64,000 nucleotides of DNA from Hoeflea algicola (GTDB taxonomy: Bacteria; Pseudomonadota; Alphaproteobacteria; Rhizobiales; Rhizobiaceae). The position numbers were made by a program, and so were the translations under genes. This document shows positions 29,542 to 38,458 of the stretch, one piece after another. Each line of letters opens with the position of its first letter. The stretch's first letter is position 1. The stretch lies in NCBI RefSeq assembly GCF_026619415.1, contig NZ_JAOVZR010000001.1, forward strand, positions 4,324,501-4,388,500, in the 5' to 3' direction. The notes below the pieces were generated by a model that saw nothing but the letters and a program-made list of their open reading frames with translations, had not been told where the DNA came from and ran no database searches.

Positions 29542-31173
29542 ATGACCAAAATGAACAATGGCTCAGACGGCTATGTACTGGGAATAGATGTGGGGACGGG
29601 GAGCGCCAGAGCAGGTGTTTTCACGACAGACGGACGTCTGGTCGGCTCCGACAAATCTCCAGTGTCGATTTACCGTGAAGGAGCCGATGTCGTCGAGCAA
29701 TCGAGCGAGGACATCTGGCAGGCAGTTGTAAAGTCGGTGCGCGGTGCGGTGGCCGCAGCAGGCGTGGCGCCAGAACAAATTCGCGGCATTGGTTTTGATG
29801 CTACATGTTCACTTGTCGTGCTTGGCGAGAACGGCACACCGCTGCCTGTGGGGAACCCTGATTACCCTGAACGCAATATCATGGTGTGGATGGATCATCG
29901 GGCGATAAAACAGGCAGAACGCATAAATGCGACTGGCCAAAAGGTGCTCAATTATGTGGGCGGACAGATTTCGCCGGAGATGGAAACGCCGAAACTGCTG
30001 TGGCTCAAGGAGAACCGTCCGGAGATTTTCGCCAAGGCCTGGCAATTCATGGATTTGACCGATTACCTGACTTGGAGAGCCTCCGGCGATCTTTCCCGCT
30101 CGATCTGCACATTGACCTGCAAGTGGACCTATCTGGCGCACGAAAACAGATGGGATCCTGACTATTTTAATGCCATCGGACTGCAGGAACTGGTCGACGA
30201 GGGCTTTGAGCGCATAGGCACGAATGTGGTTGCCGCCGGTTCGCCTCTTGGTTCAGGCCTGACCAGTCAGGCTGCAAACGACCTGGGCCTACTGCCCGGA
30301 ACGCCCGTGGCGGCAGGCCTGATTGATGCCCATGCAGGTGGTATCGGGTCTGTCGGGGCAGAGGGAGGCGGCGGAGCCGACGCCAATCTCGCCTATGTGT
30401 TCGGAACATCCTCATGCACCATGACCACAACCCGTGAGCCGGTCTTCGTGCCGGGCGTATGGGGCCCTTATTTCTCGGCGATGGTCCCGGGTCTTTGGCT
30501 CAATGAAGGCGGCCAGTCAGCGGCCGGGGCAGCCATTGATCAACTGCTGGATTTCCACCCCTATGCCGCCGAGGCCCACGCCGCGGCCGCGCGCGAGGAC
30601 CTGTCCCTACCGGCCTGGCTGGCGCGGCGCGCTGGTGCCACGTTAAATGGCAGTTCCAATGCGGGCGCACTGGCTGGATCAGTCTATGTGGTGCCGGAAT
30701 TCCTTGGCAACCGGGCGCCCTATGCAGACCCGAAGACCCGCGCCGTCATTGCCGGTCTGGGGATGGAACGGGACGTCGACAACCTGGTCGCGCTTTATAT
30801 CGCTGGCCTGTGCGGCATCGCGTACGGCTTGCGCCAGATCATCGATGCACAAGCCAAGGCGGGAGCCAAGGTGGACCGCATCGTCATCAGCGGCGGCGCG
30901 GGCCGCAGCGATCTGGTTCGGCAGTTGCTGGCGGATGCAACGGGCGTCGAACTCGCCGCCCCTGCAACCGAGGAGCCGGTTCTCCTGGGCGCGGCAATTC
31001 TGGGCAGCGTGGCGGCCGGGATACATGAAGACATTCACATTGCGATGTCGAAGATGTCCTCCTTCTCATCGCACTATCAACCGAAGCAAGGTGCAGTTCG
31101 GGATCTTCATGATACCCGGTTCGACATATTCCAGCAGTTGCAGACCGTGGCGAGGACGGCCGCTGGCATTTGA
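29542..31173 (+). CDS. FGGY-family pentulose kinase (probable D-ribulokinase)
   Basis: The 543-residue kinase has the N-terminal FGGY phosphate-binding motif GIDVGTGSARAGVF, VWMDHRA (family dipeptide region), GLIDAHAGGIGSVGAEG with the catalytic Asp, and the C-terminal IVISGGAGRSDLVRQLLADA nucleotide-binding motif. CKWTYL and the overall length fit the ribulokinase/FGGY subgroup. ATG 29542 is preceded by GGGG; the frame opens 39 bp earlier without a site. Last gene of the operon, it would phosphorylate the ketose made by the dehydrogenase. Confidence 0.88.
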   Translation: MTKMNNGSDGYVLGIDVGTGSARAGVFTTDGRLVGSDKSPVSIYREGADVVEQSSEDIWQAVVKSVRGAVAAAGVAPEQIRGIGFDATCSLVVLGENGTPLPVGNPDYPERNIMVWMDHRAIKQAERINATGQKVLNYVGGQISPEMETPKLLWLKENRPEIFAKAWQFMDLTDYLTWRASGDLSRSICTLTCKWTYLAHENRWDPDYFNAIGLQELVDEGFERIGTNVVAAGSPLGSGLTSQAANDLGLLPGTPVAAGLIDAHAGGIGSVGAEGGGGADANLAYVFGTSSCTMTTTREPVFVPGVWGPYFSAMVPGLWLNEGGQSAAGAAIDQLLDFHPYAAEAHAAAAREDLSLPAWLARRAGATLNGSSNAGALAGSVYVVPEFLGNRAPYADPKTRAVIAGLGMERDVDNLVALYIAGLCGIAYGLRQIIDAQAKAGAKVDRIVISGGAGRSDLVRQLLADATGVELAAPATEEPVLLGAAILGSVAAGIHEDIHIAMSKMSSFSSHYQPKQGAVRDLHDTRFDIFQQLQTVARTAAGI

Positions 31174-31218
31174 CCTGATCTGATCGTAGGTTGAGCGCAC
31201 CAATTTGCGGGAGAAATT

Positions 31219-31253
31219 CCCCCGTCACGACACTCAATGTGACCGGACGGGGG
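31219..31253. terminator. GC-rich hairpin between convergent genes
   Basis: CCCCCGT (31219-31225) pairs with ACGGGGG (31247-31253) around a loop that itself contains GTCAC/GTGAC. It separates the kinase gene from the oppositely oriented aldehyde dehydrogenase. There is no T-tract, so the role is inferred from position. Confidence 0.35.
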
Positions 31254-31260
31254 GCAGGGA

Positions 31261-32709
31261 TCAGATCGGGTAATGCGGGGTGCCGTCCTGAATTGTGATC
31301 CATCTCAGTTCAGTAAATTCGGCAATGCCCCAATTGCCGCCAAATCGCCCATAGCCGGAAGCCTTGACGCCGCCGAAGGGCATTTGCGCTTCATCATGCA
31401 CAGTTGGGCCATTGATATGGCAGATACCGCTTTCAATCCGCTTGGCAACACTCATGGCGTGCATGACATCCTTGCTGAACACAGCCGAGGAAAGCCCGAA
31501 CTCGCTGTCGTTGGCAATCCGCACGGCCTCGTCAACCGAACCGGCACGGATGATGCTGACCACCGGTCCGAAGCTTTCCTCGGTGTAAAGCCGCATGTCG
31601 GGGGTGACGTAATCAAGCGCCGCTGCGTTTAATATGGTGCCTTTGCCGCCACCGGCGATGAGTTTGGCGCCTTTGGCAACGCCGTCCTCTATGAGATCCT
31701 GAATCCGTTCGGCCGCGCTGAGGGTGACAAGTGAGCCAAGCGGCGTCGAGCCTTCGCGTGGATCGCTGGCAGTTAGCTGCGCCACCTTCTTTGAAAACGC
31801 TTCGACAAATTTATCGCCGACGGCCCCCACCACGATGATGCGTTCCGTCGACATGCAGATCTGTCCCTGGTTCATGTAGGCGCCGAAACCGGCCGCAGCG
31901 ACTGCCGCATCGACGTCGGCGTCTTCGAGCAGGATCATCGGGGCCTTGCCGCCAAGTTCCAGCAATGCCGGCTTGAGATAGCGACCCGCCAGTTCGCCGA
32001 TCACCTTGCCGACCCGCGTCGAGCCGGTGAAATTGATCCGCCGGACTGCCGGGTTTGCAATCATTGCCTCTACCAATGCCGGCGCGTCTTCGGGTGCGTT
32101 GGAAATCGCGTTCAGCACGCCGTCAGGCAGGCCGCCTTGGGCCACGGCCTCGATGATCAACGCGTGCGTCCGCGGGCAGAGCTCAGACGTCTTCATCACT
32201 ACCGTATTGCCGCAGGCCAGTGGCGTTGCGATCGAGCGCACCCCGAGAATAACCGGCGCGTTCCAGGGCGCCATTGCCAGCACTACGCCCGCTGGCTGAC
32301 GAATGGCCATTGCCATCGATCCGGGCCGGTTCGACGGAACAATTTCGCCCTTGATCTGCGTGGTCAGCGAAGCGGCTTCGATCAGCATGTTCGAAGCCAG
32401 CATCACGTTGAACCGTGCCCAGCCCTCGGTTGCGCCGATTTCCTCGCCCATGGCCTTCACAATATCGTCGGCGCGACTGTTGAGAGACGTAGCAGCATCA
32501 AGCAGCATCTTGCGCCGCTCCGCCGGGCCGGTTTCCGACCAGGCCGGAAACGCCCTGGCTGCCGCGTCAACCGCCTTTGCTGCGTCTTCAAGGGACGCCG
32601 CAGCCGCAATCGTCACGGTTTCTCCGGTCACCGGGTTCTTCCGCTCGAACGTGGCGTTGTTGGAAGCAGCGACGTGCTTTCCGTCGATATAGAGGTCGAG
32701 ATTTTTCAT
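31261..32709 (-). CDS. NAD(P)-dependent aldehyde dehydrogenase (vanillin/salicylaldehyde type)
   Basis: Counted from its own ATG at 32709 the enzyme has 482 residues. It has the active-site landmarks MAPWNAPVILGVRSIATPLA, ALLELGGKAPMILLEDAD with the general-base Glu, and GQICMSTERIIV with the nucleophilic Cys. The motif style is that of vanillin and salicylaldehyde dehydrogenases, so an aromatic aldehyde is plausible. GAGG lies 9 bases before the ATG. As sequenced, the upstream LivF frame runs into this gene without a stop (see LivF). Location with a Liv-type importer and AraC regulator suggests uptake and oxidation of an aromatic compound. Confidence 0.88.
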   Translation of the reverse strand: MKNLDLYIDGKHVAASNNATFERKNPVTGETVTIAAAASLEDAAKAVDAAARAFPAWSETGPAERRKMLLDAATSLNSRADDIVKAMGEEIGATEGWARFNVMLASNMLIEAASLTTQIKGEIVPSNRPGSMAMAIRQPAGVVLAMAPWNAPVILGVRSIATPLACGNTVVMKTSELCPRTHALIIEAVAQGGLPDGVLNAISNAPEDAPALVEAMIANPAVRRINFTGSTRVGKVIGELAGRYLKPALLELGGKAPMILLEDADVDAAVAAAGFGAYMNQGQICMSTERIIVVGAVGDKFVEAFSKKVAQLTASDPREGSTPLGSLVTLSAAERIQDLIEDGVAKGAKLIAGGGKGTILNAAALDYVTPDMRLYTEESFGPVVSIIRAGSVDEAVRIANDSEFGLSSAVFSKDVMHAMSVAKRIESGICHINGPTVHDEAQMPFGGVKASGYGRFGGNWGIAEFTELRWITIQDGTPHYPI

Positions 32710-33441
32710 GGTGCTGTGCCTCGTTGTGGAGTTTTGGTTTCCGCCCAGAAAGGCGCGAATGACGGCCGGATCGCTGCGCAGATCAGCGGCAGTGCCGGAG
32801 CCGGTAATCGAGCCGGTTTCAATCAGGTAGGCGCGGTCGGCCAGCGCCAGCGTCGCGCGGGCGTTCTGTTCGACAATGACGATGGTCATGCCTGTCTCGC
32901 CAATCTTGGCCAATGCCGCAAAGACCTCCTGCGCCACGATCGGAGCCAGCCCGAGCGAGGGTTCATCAAGCAATAGAAGGTCAGGCGCCGACATCATGGC
33001 GCGGCCGATGGCGACCATCTGCTGTTCGCCGCCCGACATGGTTCCCGCCAGTTGGGTCTGGCGTTCGGCCAGCCTGGGAAAAAGCGTCAGAACGAGATCC
33101 AGATTCTTCTTGGCATTCGCGTGGGCGCGTTTTGGCAGCGCACCGAGCTTAAGGTTTTCGGCAACAGACAGCAGCGGGAAGATGCCGCGCCCTTCCGGTA
33201 CGATGACAATACCGTGCTCGACCACCTGATGCGGTTGCAAAGCCAGAATGTCTCGGCCGTGATAAAGAACCTGGCCGCCGGCGGGTTTGATCTGGCCGCC
33301 GATGGCGCCCAGCAACGAGGATTTGCCCGCACCGTTGGCGCCCAGGATCGCCACCATCTCGGCCTCGCCGACATCGAGCGAGATAGAGTCAATGGCAACA
33401 TGCTTGCCATAAATGACGCTGATATCGCGGACTTCAAGCAT
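32710..33441 (-). CDS. livF: Liv-type ABC transporter ATPase (LivF), reads into aldehyde dehydrogenase
   Basis: The ATPase domain (about 240 residues from ATG 33441, which overlaps the livG stop) has Walker A GANGAGKS (34-41), MSGGEQQMVAIGRAM, LLLLDEPSLGLAP and ends AFLGG. No stop follows: ten more residues lead in frame into the aldehyde dehydrogenase, giving a 726-residue open frame. In the +1 frame, reading from GGG at 32744-32746 gives AETKTPQRGTAP and a TGA at 32706-32708 that overlaps the dehydrogenase ATG as ATGA. A lost or gained G is therefore a simple alternative to a true fusion. Confidence 0.85.
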
Positions 33442-34162
33442 CTTCCGCGTCTCCCAGGTAGGCTGCAATCACGGCTTTGTCGGAAAGTACCTTGGCCGTC
33501 TCGCCATCGGCGATCAGCTTGCCTGCGTTCATCACGGCACAGCGCGGGCAGAGTGCGCGCACTGCCTCCATGATGTGCTCGACCATGATGATTGGTATAC
33601 CCGAACCTGACAGCGAGCGGATCAGTGCGATGCCTTCCTGCAGTTCGGTCGGGTTGAGACCGGCAAGCCACTCATCAAGCAGCAACAGCTCGGGTTCGGC
33701 CGCCAGCGCGCGCGCCAGTTCCAGACGCTTTTGATCGATGTAGTTGAGATCTCCGGCACTTGCTGAAGCGCGCTCGCCGAGACCGGTTTTCTCGAGTGCT
33801 GCGCGCGCCACCCGATCGGCCTCCTTGCCCCAATGCGAGCGGTGACCGAAGACGGCGGGCAGCATGACGTTTTCAAGCAGCGTCAGCGACGGCAGGATCC
33901 GCACCAGCTGGAACGTACGGGCGATGCCGGCGCGGGCGATCTTGTCGGGTCTGGCGCCGGCCAGATCGCGTCCGTTGAACACGATCCTGCCCGCCGACGG
34001 GGTGAGGAAGCCGGAGATCAGATTGAGCAATGTCGTCTTGCCAGAACCGTTAGGCCCCAGAAGCCCCATGATCGTGCCGCTTTCGATCTCGAAGGAAACC
34101 TGGTCGACGGCCTTCAGTCCGCCGAAATTCCGTGCGGCCTTTTCAATCTGCAAAAGGGTCAT
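33434..34162 (-). CDS. livG: Liv-type ABC transporter ATPase (LivG) with atypical signature
   Basis: This 242-residue ATPase has Walker A GPNGSGKT, the LivG-type GIARTFQ and the C-terminal VEHIMEAV. The signature segment reads LNYIDQKRLELARAL instead of LSYGQQRRLEIARAL, and Walker B continues LLLLDEWLAGLNPTE instead of DEPAAGLNP. ATG 34162 overlaps the livM stop as ATGA. Together with LivF it energises a branched-chain-amino-acid-type importer, though the neighbours suggest an aromatic or organic acid ligand. Confidence 0.9.
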   Translation of the reverse strand: MTLLQIEKAARNFGGLKAVDQVSFEIESGTIMGLLGPNGSGKTTLLNLISGFLTPSAGRIVFNGRDLAGARPDKIARAGIARTFQLVRILPSLTLLENVMLPAVFGHRSHWGKEADRVARAALEKTGLGERASASAGDLNYIDQKRLELARALAAEPELLLLDEWLAGLNPTELQEGIALIRSLSGSGIPIIMVEHIMEAVRALCPRCAVMNAGKLIADGETAKVLSDKAVIAAYLGDAEDA

Positions 34163-35073
34163 GATTTGCTCCCCTTGAGTGATGCGCGCAGGTTGTCCAG
34201 TCCGGCAATAATGCCGTTTGGCAGAACGAAGACGACCGCGATGAACATCAGCCCGAGAAAGATCGGATAGGTGTCGGGAAAATTGACTGACAGCCATTCA
34301 AACAGCAGGAACAGTGGAATGGCGCCAACCAGTGGTCCCCACAACCGGTTGGCCCCGCCCAGAAGCGCCATGATCACGGTGAGGAAACTGACGGTCGGGT
34401 TGAACACGATCAGCGGCTCCACATAGACCCAGCGCGGCGAAGCCACGGCGCCGACAAGCGTGATCAGTGTCGCCGAGAGCGTGAAGGCGATCAGCTTGGT
34501 GCGCGCCAGTGGAATGCCTGAATGAGCCGCAACCACTTCGTCATCGCCAATCGCCCTGAGCGCCAGCCCCAGCCGTGAGCGGTTGATCCATGCGGTCAGG
34601 CCAATTGAAACAACCACCAGTGCCAGCATTTGCCAGTAGATGTCGCGTGCGGTCAGATCGAGAAAGATGTAGCGGCCAAGCGTACCGGTGATCGTCACCT
34701 CGTACCAGGTGATCAGTTGGCGCACCAGTTCGGCCAGACCAAAGGTAAAGATCACAAAGTAGATGCCGGAAAGACGCAAGGTGGAAAGCCCCACCAGCAA
34801 GGCCATCGCCGCACCGATAAGACCCGCACACAGGATCACTGCCGGGTAGGGCAGGGACTCGTTGAGCACGGCGACGGTGTAGGCGCCGGTGCCGTAGAAG
34901 GCCACGGTCGCCAGCGAGATGTAATTGGTGTGGCCGGAGAACAAGGCCCAGGCCGAAGCCAGCGCCACATAGGTGGCCATACCGATCATCAGCCCGAGTT
35001 CGTATTCGGAAACAAACAGCGGCACGATGACGAGCAAAGCAAGTGCCAGGAGGCCAAAGACCAGACGGATCAT
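34159..35073 (-). CDS. livM: Liv-type ABC transporter permease (LivM)
   Basis: The 304-residue permease has about eight membrane helices and LivM landmarks: SLATVAFYGTGAYTVAVL near the N-terminal third, LRLSGIYFVIFTFGLAELVR, and the ATPase-contact region RSRLGLALRAIGDDEVVAAHSG. It overlaps livH upstream and livG downstream by four bases each, a tightly coupled operon. Confidence 0.92.
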   Translation of the reverse strand: MIRLVFGLLALALLVIVPLFVSEYELGLMIGMATYVALASAWALFSGHTNYISLATVAFYGTGAYTVAVLNESLPYPAVILCAGLIGAAMALLVGLSTLRLSGIYFVIFTFGLAELVRQLITWYEVTITGTLGRYIFLDLTARDIYWQMLALVVVSIGLTAWINRSRLGLALRAIGDDEVVAAHSGIPLARTKLIAFTLSATLITLVGAVASPRWVYVEPLIVFNPTVSFLTVIMALLGGANRLWGPLVGAIPLFLLFEWLSVNFPDTYPIFLGLMFIAVVFVLPNGIIAGLDNLRASLKGSKS

Positions 35074-35936
35074 GAGCGCCTCCCGAACAGGCCTTGCGGA
35101 CGCCAGATCAGCACGATGAGAAAGATAGCAAAGGTGGCCGCGAGTGTCAGTCCAGGGTCGAACATGGTGGCAACGAAGGTTTCCACCAGTCCCAGCGCGA
35201 AGCCTGCTGCGAGCGCACCGGCGACATTGCCGACCCCACCCATGATGACGATGATCAGCGCCTTCATGGTGAAGACGACGCCATCATTGGCTGAAAACGT
35301 CTGGTACATGGCAACACTGGCGCCGCCGATCGAGGCCAGTGCGGTGCCGAGCGCAAAACCCTGGCGGCTGACCTTGTTGACATCAATGCCGACAAGCGGA
35401 GCCGATCCCGGGGTCAACGCCACCGCACGAAGGATCAGCCCCCAACGGCTGCGCGCGAGCAGCATGACCAGCGAAAGGCCGGCGACCAGACAGATCGCAA
35501 AGGCAATCAGCCGGTTCAGCGCAACGGATACGCCGAACACGTCGACGCCTTGGTCGAGATAGGAAATCGAGGTGAAGTTGGCGCCGAATAACACTAGCAT
35601 GACGCCTTGAAGGACGAACAGCAGCCCGAATGTCGCCAGAATGGAATCTACTTCCAGCTTGCCAGGTTTGCCTTCTGCCCGTTTAACCAGCGGCCGCATC
35701 ATCACGGAATAGAGTAGCGAGCCCATCAGATAACCGGCCGGACCGATCAGCAGAATGGAGGCCAGCGGCGACAGGCCTGCCGACTGGAACAGGAAGACCA
35801 GCACGAAAGCGGCCAGCAATGTCACCTCGCCATAGGCCAGGTTCATGATCCGGGCGATGCCGTATTGCAGCGTCAGCCCGAGTGCCAGCAGCGCATAAGT
35901 GCCGCCCAGCACCAAGCCGAGCACAAGCGTCGTCAT
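35070..35936 (-). CDS. livH: Liv-type ABC transporter permease (LivH)
   Basis: The 288-residue permease begins GLVLGGTYALLALGLTLQYG, the LivH N-terminus, and has SRWGLILRAVALTPGSAPLV and KALIIVIMGGVGNVAGALAA. It is separated from the binding-protein gene by 75 bases that contain a hairpin, and overlaps livM by four bases. Confidence 0.92.
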   Translation of the reverse strand: MTTLVLGLVLGGTYALLALGLTLQYGIARIMNLAYGEVTLLAAFVLVFLFQSAGLSPLASILLIGPAGYLMGSLLYSVMMRPLVKRAEGKPGKLEVDSILATFGLLFVLQGVMLVLFGANFTSISYLDQGVDVFGVSVALNRLIAFAICLVAGLSLVMLLARSRWGLILRAVALTPGSAPLVGIDVNKVSRQGFALGTALASIGGASVAMYQTFSANDGVVFTMKALIIVIMGGVGNVAGALAAGFALGLVETFVATMFDPGLTLAATFAIFLIVLIWRPQGLFGRRS

Positions 35937-35968
35937 TGCGATGTTCCGCCTTTGTCGATTGCCGGAAA

Positions 35969-35998
35969 AGAAGGGCCGCCATTCGTGGCCGCCCTTCT
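35969..35998 (-). repeat. Intercistronic hairpin after binding-protein gene
   Basis: An 8-bp stem AGAAGGGC/GCCCTTCT is extended inward, after one mismatch, by GCC/GGC. On the coding (minus) strand TTTTC follows, so it may attenuate as well as stabilise. It lies between the binding-protein and livH genes. Confidence 0.55.
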
Positions 35999-36011
35999 CA
36001 TGCGAGGTACG

Positions 36012-37226
36012 TTACCAGTCGGGTTTGGGAACAACCGGCGCCACGGCGCCTTCCCTGCTGGACGGGTTCACGGCCACAAAGGTGCCGTTCTGCCATTGTC
36101 CGACCCACCAGAGATCGCGCAACTGGTTGTCTTCCAGCTTTACGTCGCCGATGACCGTGCTGAACGTGCCGGTCGACAACTCTTCAGCCAGCCTGGCATG
36201 ATCGAGGCCGACGCGTTCGATAGACTGCGCCAGCATCTCGAGCGAGGCGTAGGTGATTGCCGAAGCCCAACTATCCGGCGGTGCACCGGCGCTTTCGGTA
36301 TGGCGTGCGAAATAGTCCTTGATTGCCGGGGACGCCGCATCGACGCCGCCGATCGACATCACACCATCCTGCTTACCATCGGCAATCTTGCCGTAGATCG
36401 GGAACGCACCGCCGACCCCGACATAGAACACCTTCGGGTTGTAACCCATCGACTGGGCGGTCTTGGTCATTCCAAAACTGTCTGGCGGATAGGAAAAGGC
36501 AACGAAGCTGTCGGCGCCGCTCTTCTGCGCTTCCGCCATCAGGGCGGCGAAGTCAGAGGTACCGAGCGGGTAGGTCTTGTCGTAGGTAATTTCCAGGCCG
36601 GCTTCTTCAAAAGCCGGACGGGCACCGTTGACGAGATCGATGCCGAAGCCGTCGGCAACCGAGACGACGGCGACCTTGTTGTTAATCGTTCCCGCCGCGA
36701 CCGCGTCCTTGAGAACACTTGCCAGGCCTTCGGCGTAGTCATGCCCGCCGCCAAGCATCCAGTAGCTGCGCTTCCAGCGCGCGGCGAATTCCGGCGCCTT
36801 GTCGGTCACCGCAGTGACGCCCAGTTGAGGGTAGCCGAACCGGTCCATCAGCGGTGCGATGGCGAGATTGGATCCCGTCCCCCAGGGCGGCAGGATCAGG
36901 TCGACCTTGTCCTTGGTGGCCAGACGTTCGATGGCGCGAACCAGATCTTCATTCGACGAGCGGTCATCATACTCGATGACTTCGATCATCCGTTGAGTAC
37001 CATCGGGCAGGGTCAGTCCGCCGTTGGCATTAACGTCCTTCACCCACAATTCATAATTAGGAATGGTGGTGATGCCGGCGCCGGTGGCGTTGGGGCCTGT
37101 CTTGGCGACGGCATAGCCGATTTTGACGGTCTCGTCGGCTGAATGCGCCATATTCGCGCCCATAAGCAGGGTCATTGCCACGCCTGATGCGAGCGCGAGC
37201 AGGGTGTTGCGTCGGGTAATGGTCAT
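36012..37226 (-). CDS. Liv-type ABC transporter, substrate-binding protein
   Basis: This 404-residue periplasmic binding protein is of the leucine/amide-binding class. The N-terminus MTITRRNTLLALASGVAMTL has a signal peptide with a twin-arginine-like RR, cleaved near AHSA-DE. Family segments are VKIGYAVAKTGPNATGAG, VKDVNANGGLTLPDGTQRMI and VDLILPPWGTGSNLAIAPLM. ATG 37226 is preceded by GGGAGGAG; the longer frame lacks a site. It is the first gene of the Liv operon and divergent from an AraC regulator. Confidence 0.88.
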   Translation of the reverse strand: MTITRRNTLLALASGVAMTLLMGANMAHSADETVKIGYAVAKTGPNATGAGITTIPNYELWVKDVNANGGLTLPDGTQRMIEVIEYDDRSSNEDLVRAIERLATKDKVDLILPPWGTGSNLAIAPLMDRFGYPQLGVTAVTDKAPEFAARWKRSYWMLGGGHDYAEGLASVLKDAVAAGTINNKVAVVSVADGFGIDLVNGARPAFEEAGLEITYDKTYPLGTSDFAALMAEAQKSGADSFVAFSYPPDSFGMTKTAQSMGYNPKVFYVGVGGAFPIYGKIADGKQDGVMSIGGVDAASPAIKDYFARHTESAGAPPDSWASAITYASLEMLAQSIERVGLDHARLAEELSTGTFSTVIGDVKLEDNQLRDLWWVGQWQNGTFVAVNPSSREGAVAPVVPKPDW

Positions 37227-37353
37227 AAGTGCTCCTCCCAATTGCCGGCATGTTCCGGAACAAGCGGATGCTTCTCCCCGTATATGCCTTGCTTCAGCCG
37301 GACTCCCGTTCACGGCTTGAAATGAGTATCGATCAGCATCCGATATATGAATA

Positions 37354-37384
37354 TGCACTTTTGCGGCTAAGAATTGTACTTTTG
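37354..37384 (+). promoter_or_regulatory. Direct repeat, candidate AraC-type operator
   Basis: TGCACTTTTG (37354-37363) and TGTACTTTTG (37375-37384) differ at one base and lie 21 bp apart, two helical turns, on the same strand. That is the normal geometry for AraC-family sites. They fall between the divergent regulator and importer genes if the regulator starts at 37421. Confidence 0.5.
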
Positions 37385-37420
37385 ATTGCATTCTCGACGC
37401 GCACGTCGGAAATTGCCGCC

Positions 37421-38302
37421 ATGACAAACATCAGTATGCCCGCTGGCGATGGTCGGTCGCTTTTGACCCTGTTGCACATCAAAAGCCCGCAGACGCGGGT
37501 TGGTTACAGCGTGCCGGCCGGATCGGCTTGCCTGGCGCTGTTGTTCGCGGGCAGCCTCACCAAGATTTTTGTGCCGGAAGCGCTGGAAGATGCGCAGCAG
37601 TTCGAAGCGCCCCGACTGGTCTGGATCCCCGCCGGCAAGGCTGCCGAGTTGGCGGCCGAGGCCGGCTCCAGAGGAATCATCATGCTCGCATCCCAGCAGA
37701 CTCTGGTCCGTGCCTTGCCCGAAAGCCTGCTTGCGGACCGGATGGGGATCGTCCTCAAGCAGGCTCTGTCGCAGTCGCTCGGTGGCACTGACGCGATCGT
37801 GTCACTGGTGGAGGGCATCGCCGCCGAAAAACAGACCCATGGCCCAGGCAGCTCCGAAGCCATGGAACATTACGTCGGTCTGGTCTTGTTGCACCTTTGG
37901 CGGCTGCTTGGCGCAAACCTGGTCTCGCACGAGCGTTCGCCGCAGGGGCTTGCCGAGCGCTTCCTCATGCTCGCCGGTGTGCACAAGCATCAGCACTGGA
38001 CAGTCGAAGATTACGCCCGTGCATTGGCCACCAAACGGGACCGGCTGGGTGTGGCGGTCAGGCGCGCGACCGGATTGTCCCCGCAAGCTTATTTGCATCG
38101 CGAGATCATGCGCGATGCCTGCGAATTGCTTGCCAGCACAGGATTTCCCGTGAGCCAGATCGCCTTCCGGCTCGGGTTTGTTGATCCGGCCTATTTCAAC
38201 CGTTTCTTCACCCGGCAATCCGGGCAGAGCCCCGGCAAGTATCGCCATGTCCTGCGCCACCGACGCGAGCAGGGCGACCGCACCTATGCAGCCTGGCCAT
38301 GA
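37421..38302 (+). CDS. AraC-family transcriptional regulator
   Basis: This regulator has 293 residues from ATG 37421. The C-terminal DNA-binding region has two helix-turn-helices: WTVEDYARALATKRDRLGVA and PVSQIAFRLGFVDPAYFNRF, ending FTRQSGQSPGKYR. The N-terminal part resembles cupin-type sensors but I cannot assign a ligand. Starts at 37322 or 37229 are open in the same frame; they would put the direct-repeat operator inside the gene, so I prefer the shorter form. It probably activates the divergent Liv importer and aldehyde dehydrogenase. Confidence 0.82.
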   Translation: MTNISMPAGDGRSLLTLLHIKSPQTRVGYSVPAGSACLALLFAGSLTKIFVPEALEDAQQFEAPRLVWIPAGKAAELAAEAGSRGIIMLASQQTLVRALPESLLADRMGIVLKQALSQSLGGTDAIVSLVEGIAAEKQTHGPGSSEAMEHYVGLVLLHLWRLLGANLVSHERSPQGLAERFLMLAGVHKHQHWTVEDYARALATKRDRLGVAVRRATGLSPQAYLHREIMRDACELLASTGFPVSQIAFRLGFVDPAYFNRFFTRQSGQSPGKYRHVLRHRREQGDRTYAAWP

Positions 38303-38458
38303 GCGGCTTGCAGAAATGCGTCGCGGTCATCCTTTGGTTTGAAATCGTTCATGCTGGCGGATCATCTTCGCAGCCGTGAATACGTCAAATTCAAACGCAT
38401 CATGGCGCTGCACCGATGGCTCCCGTGGGAACCTCCTGAGAACGCTGAAAGCTCACAT

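Noticed and set aside
33590..33604. TTGGTATACCCGAA resembling the GTATAC operator
   Set aside because: It lies inside the livG coding region, far from any start on either strand.
34630..35562. Plus-strand frame of 310 codons
   Set aside because: It spans the antisense of two well-supported permease genes.
35865..37142. Long plus-strand frame of 425 codons
   Set aside because: It lies opposite the Liv binding-protein gene, which has clear homology, signal peptide and start site; this is a GC-driven shadow frame.
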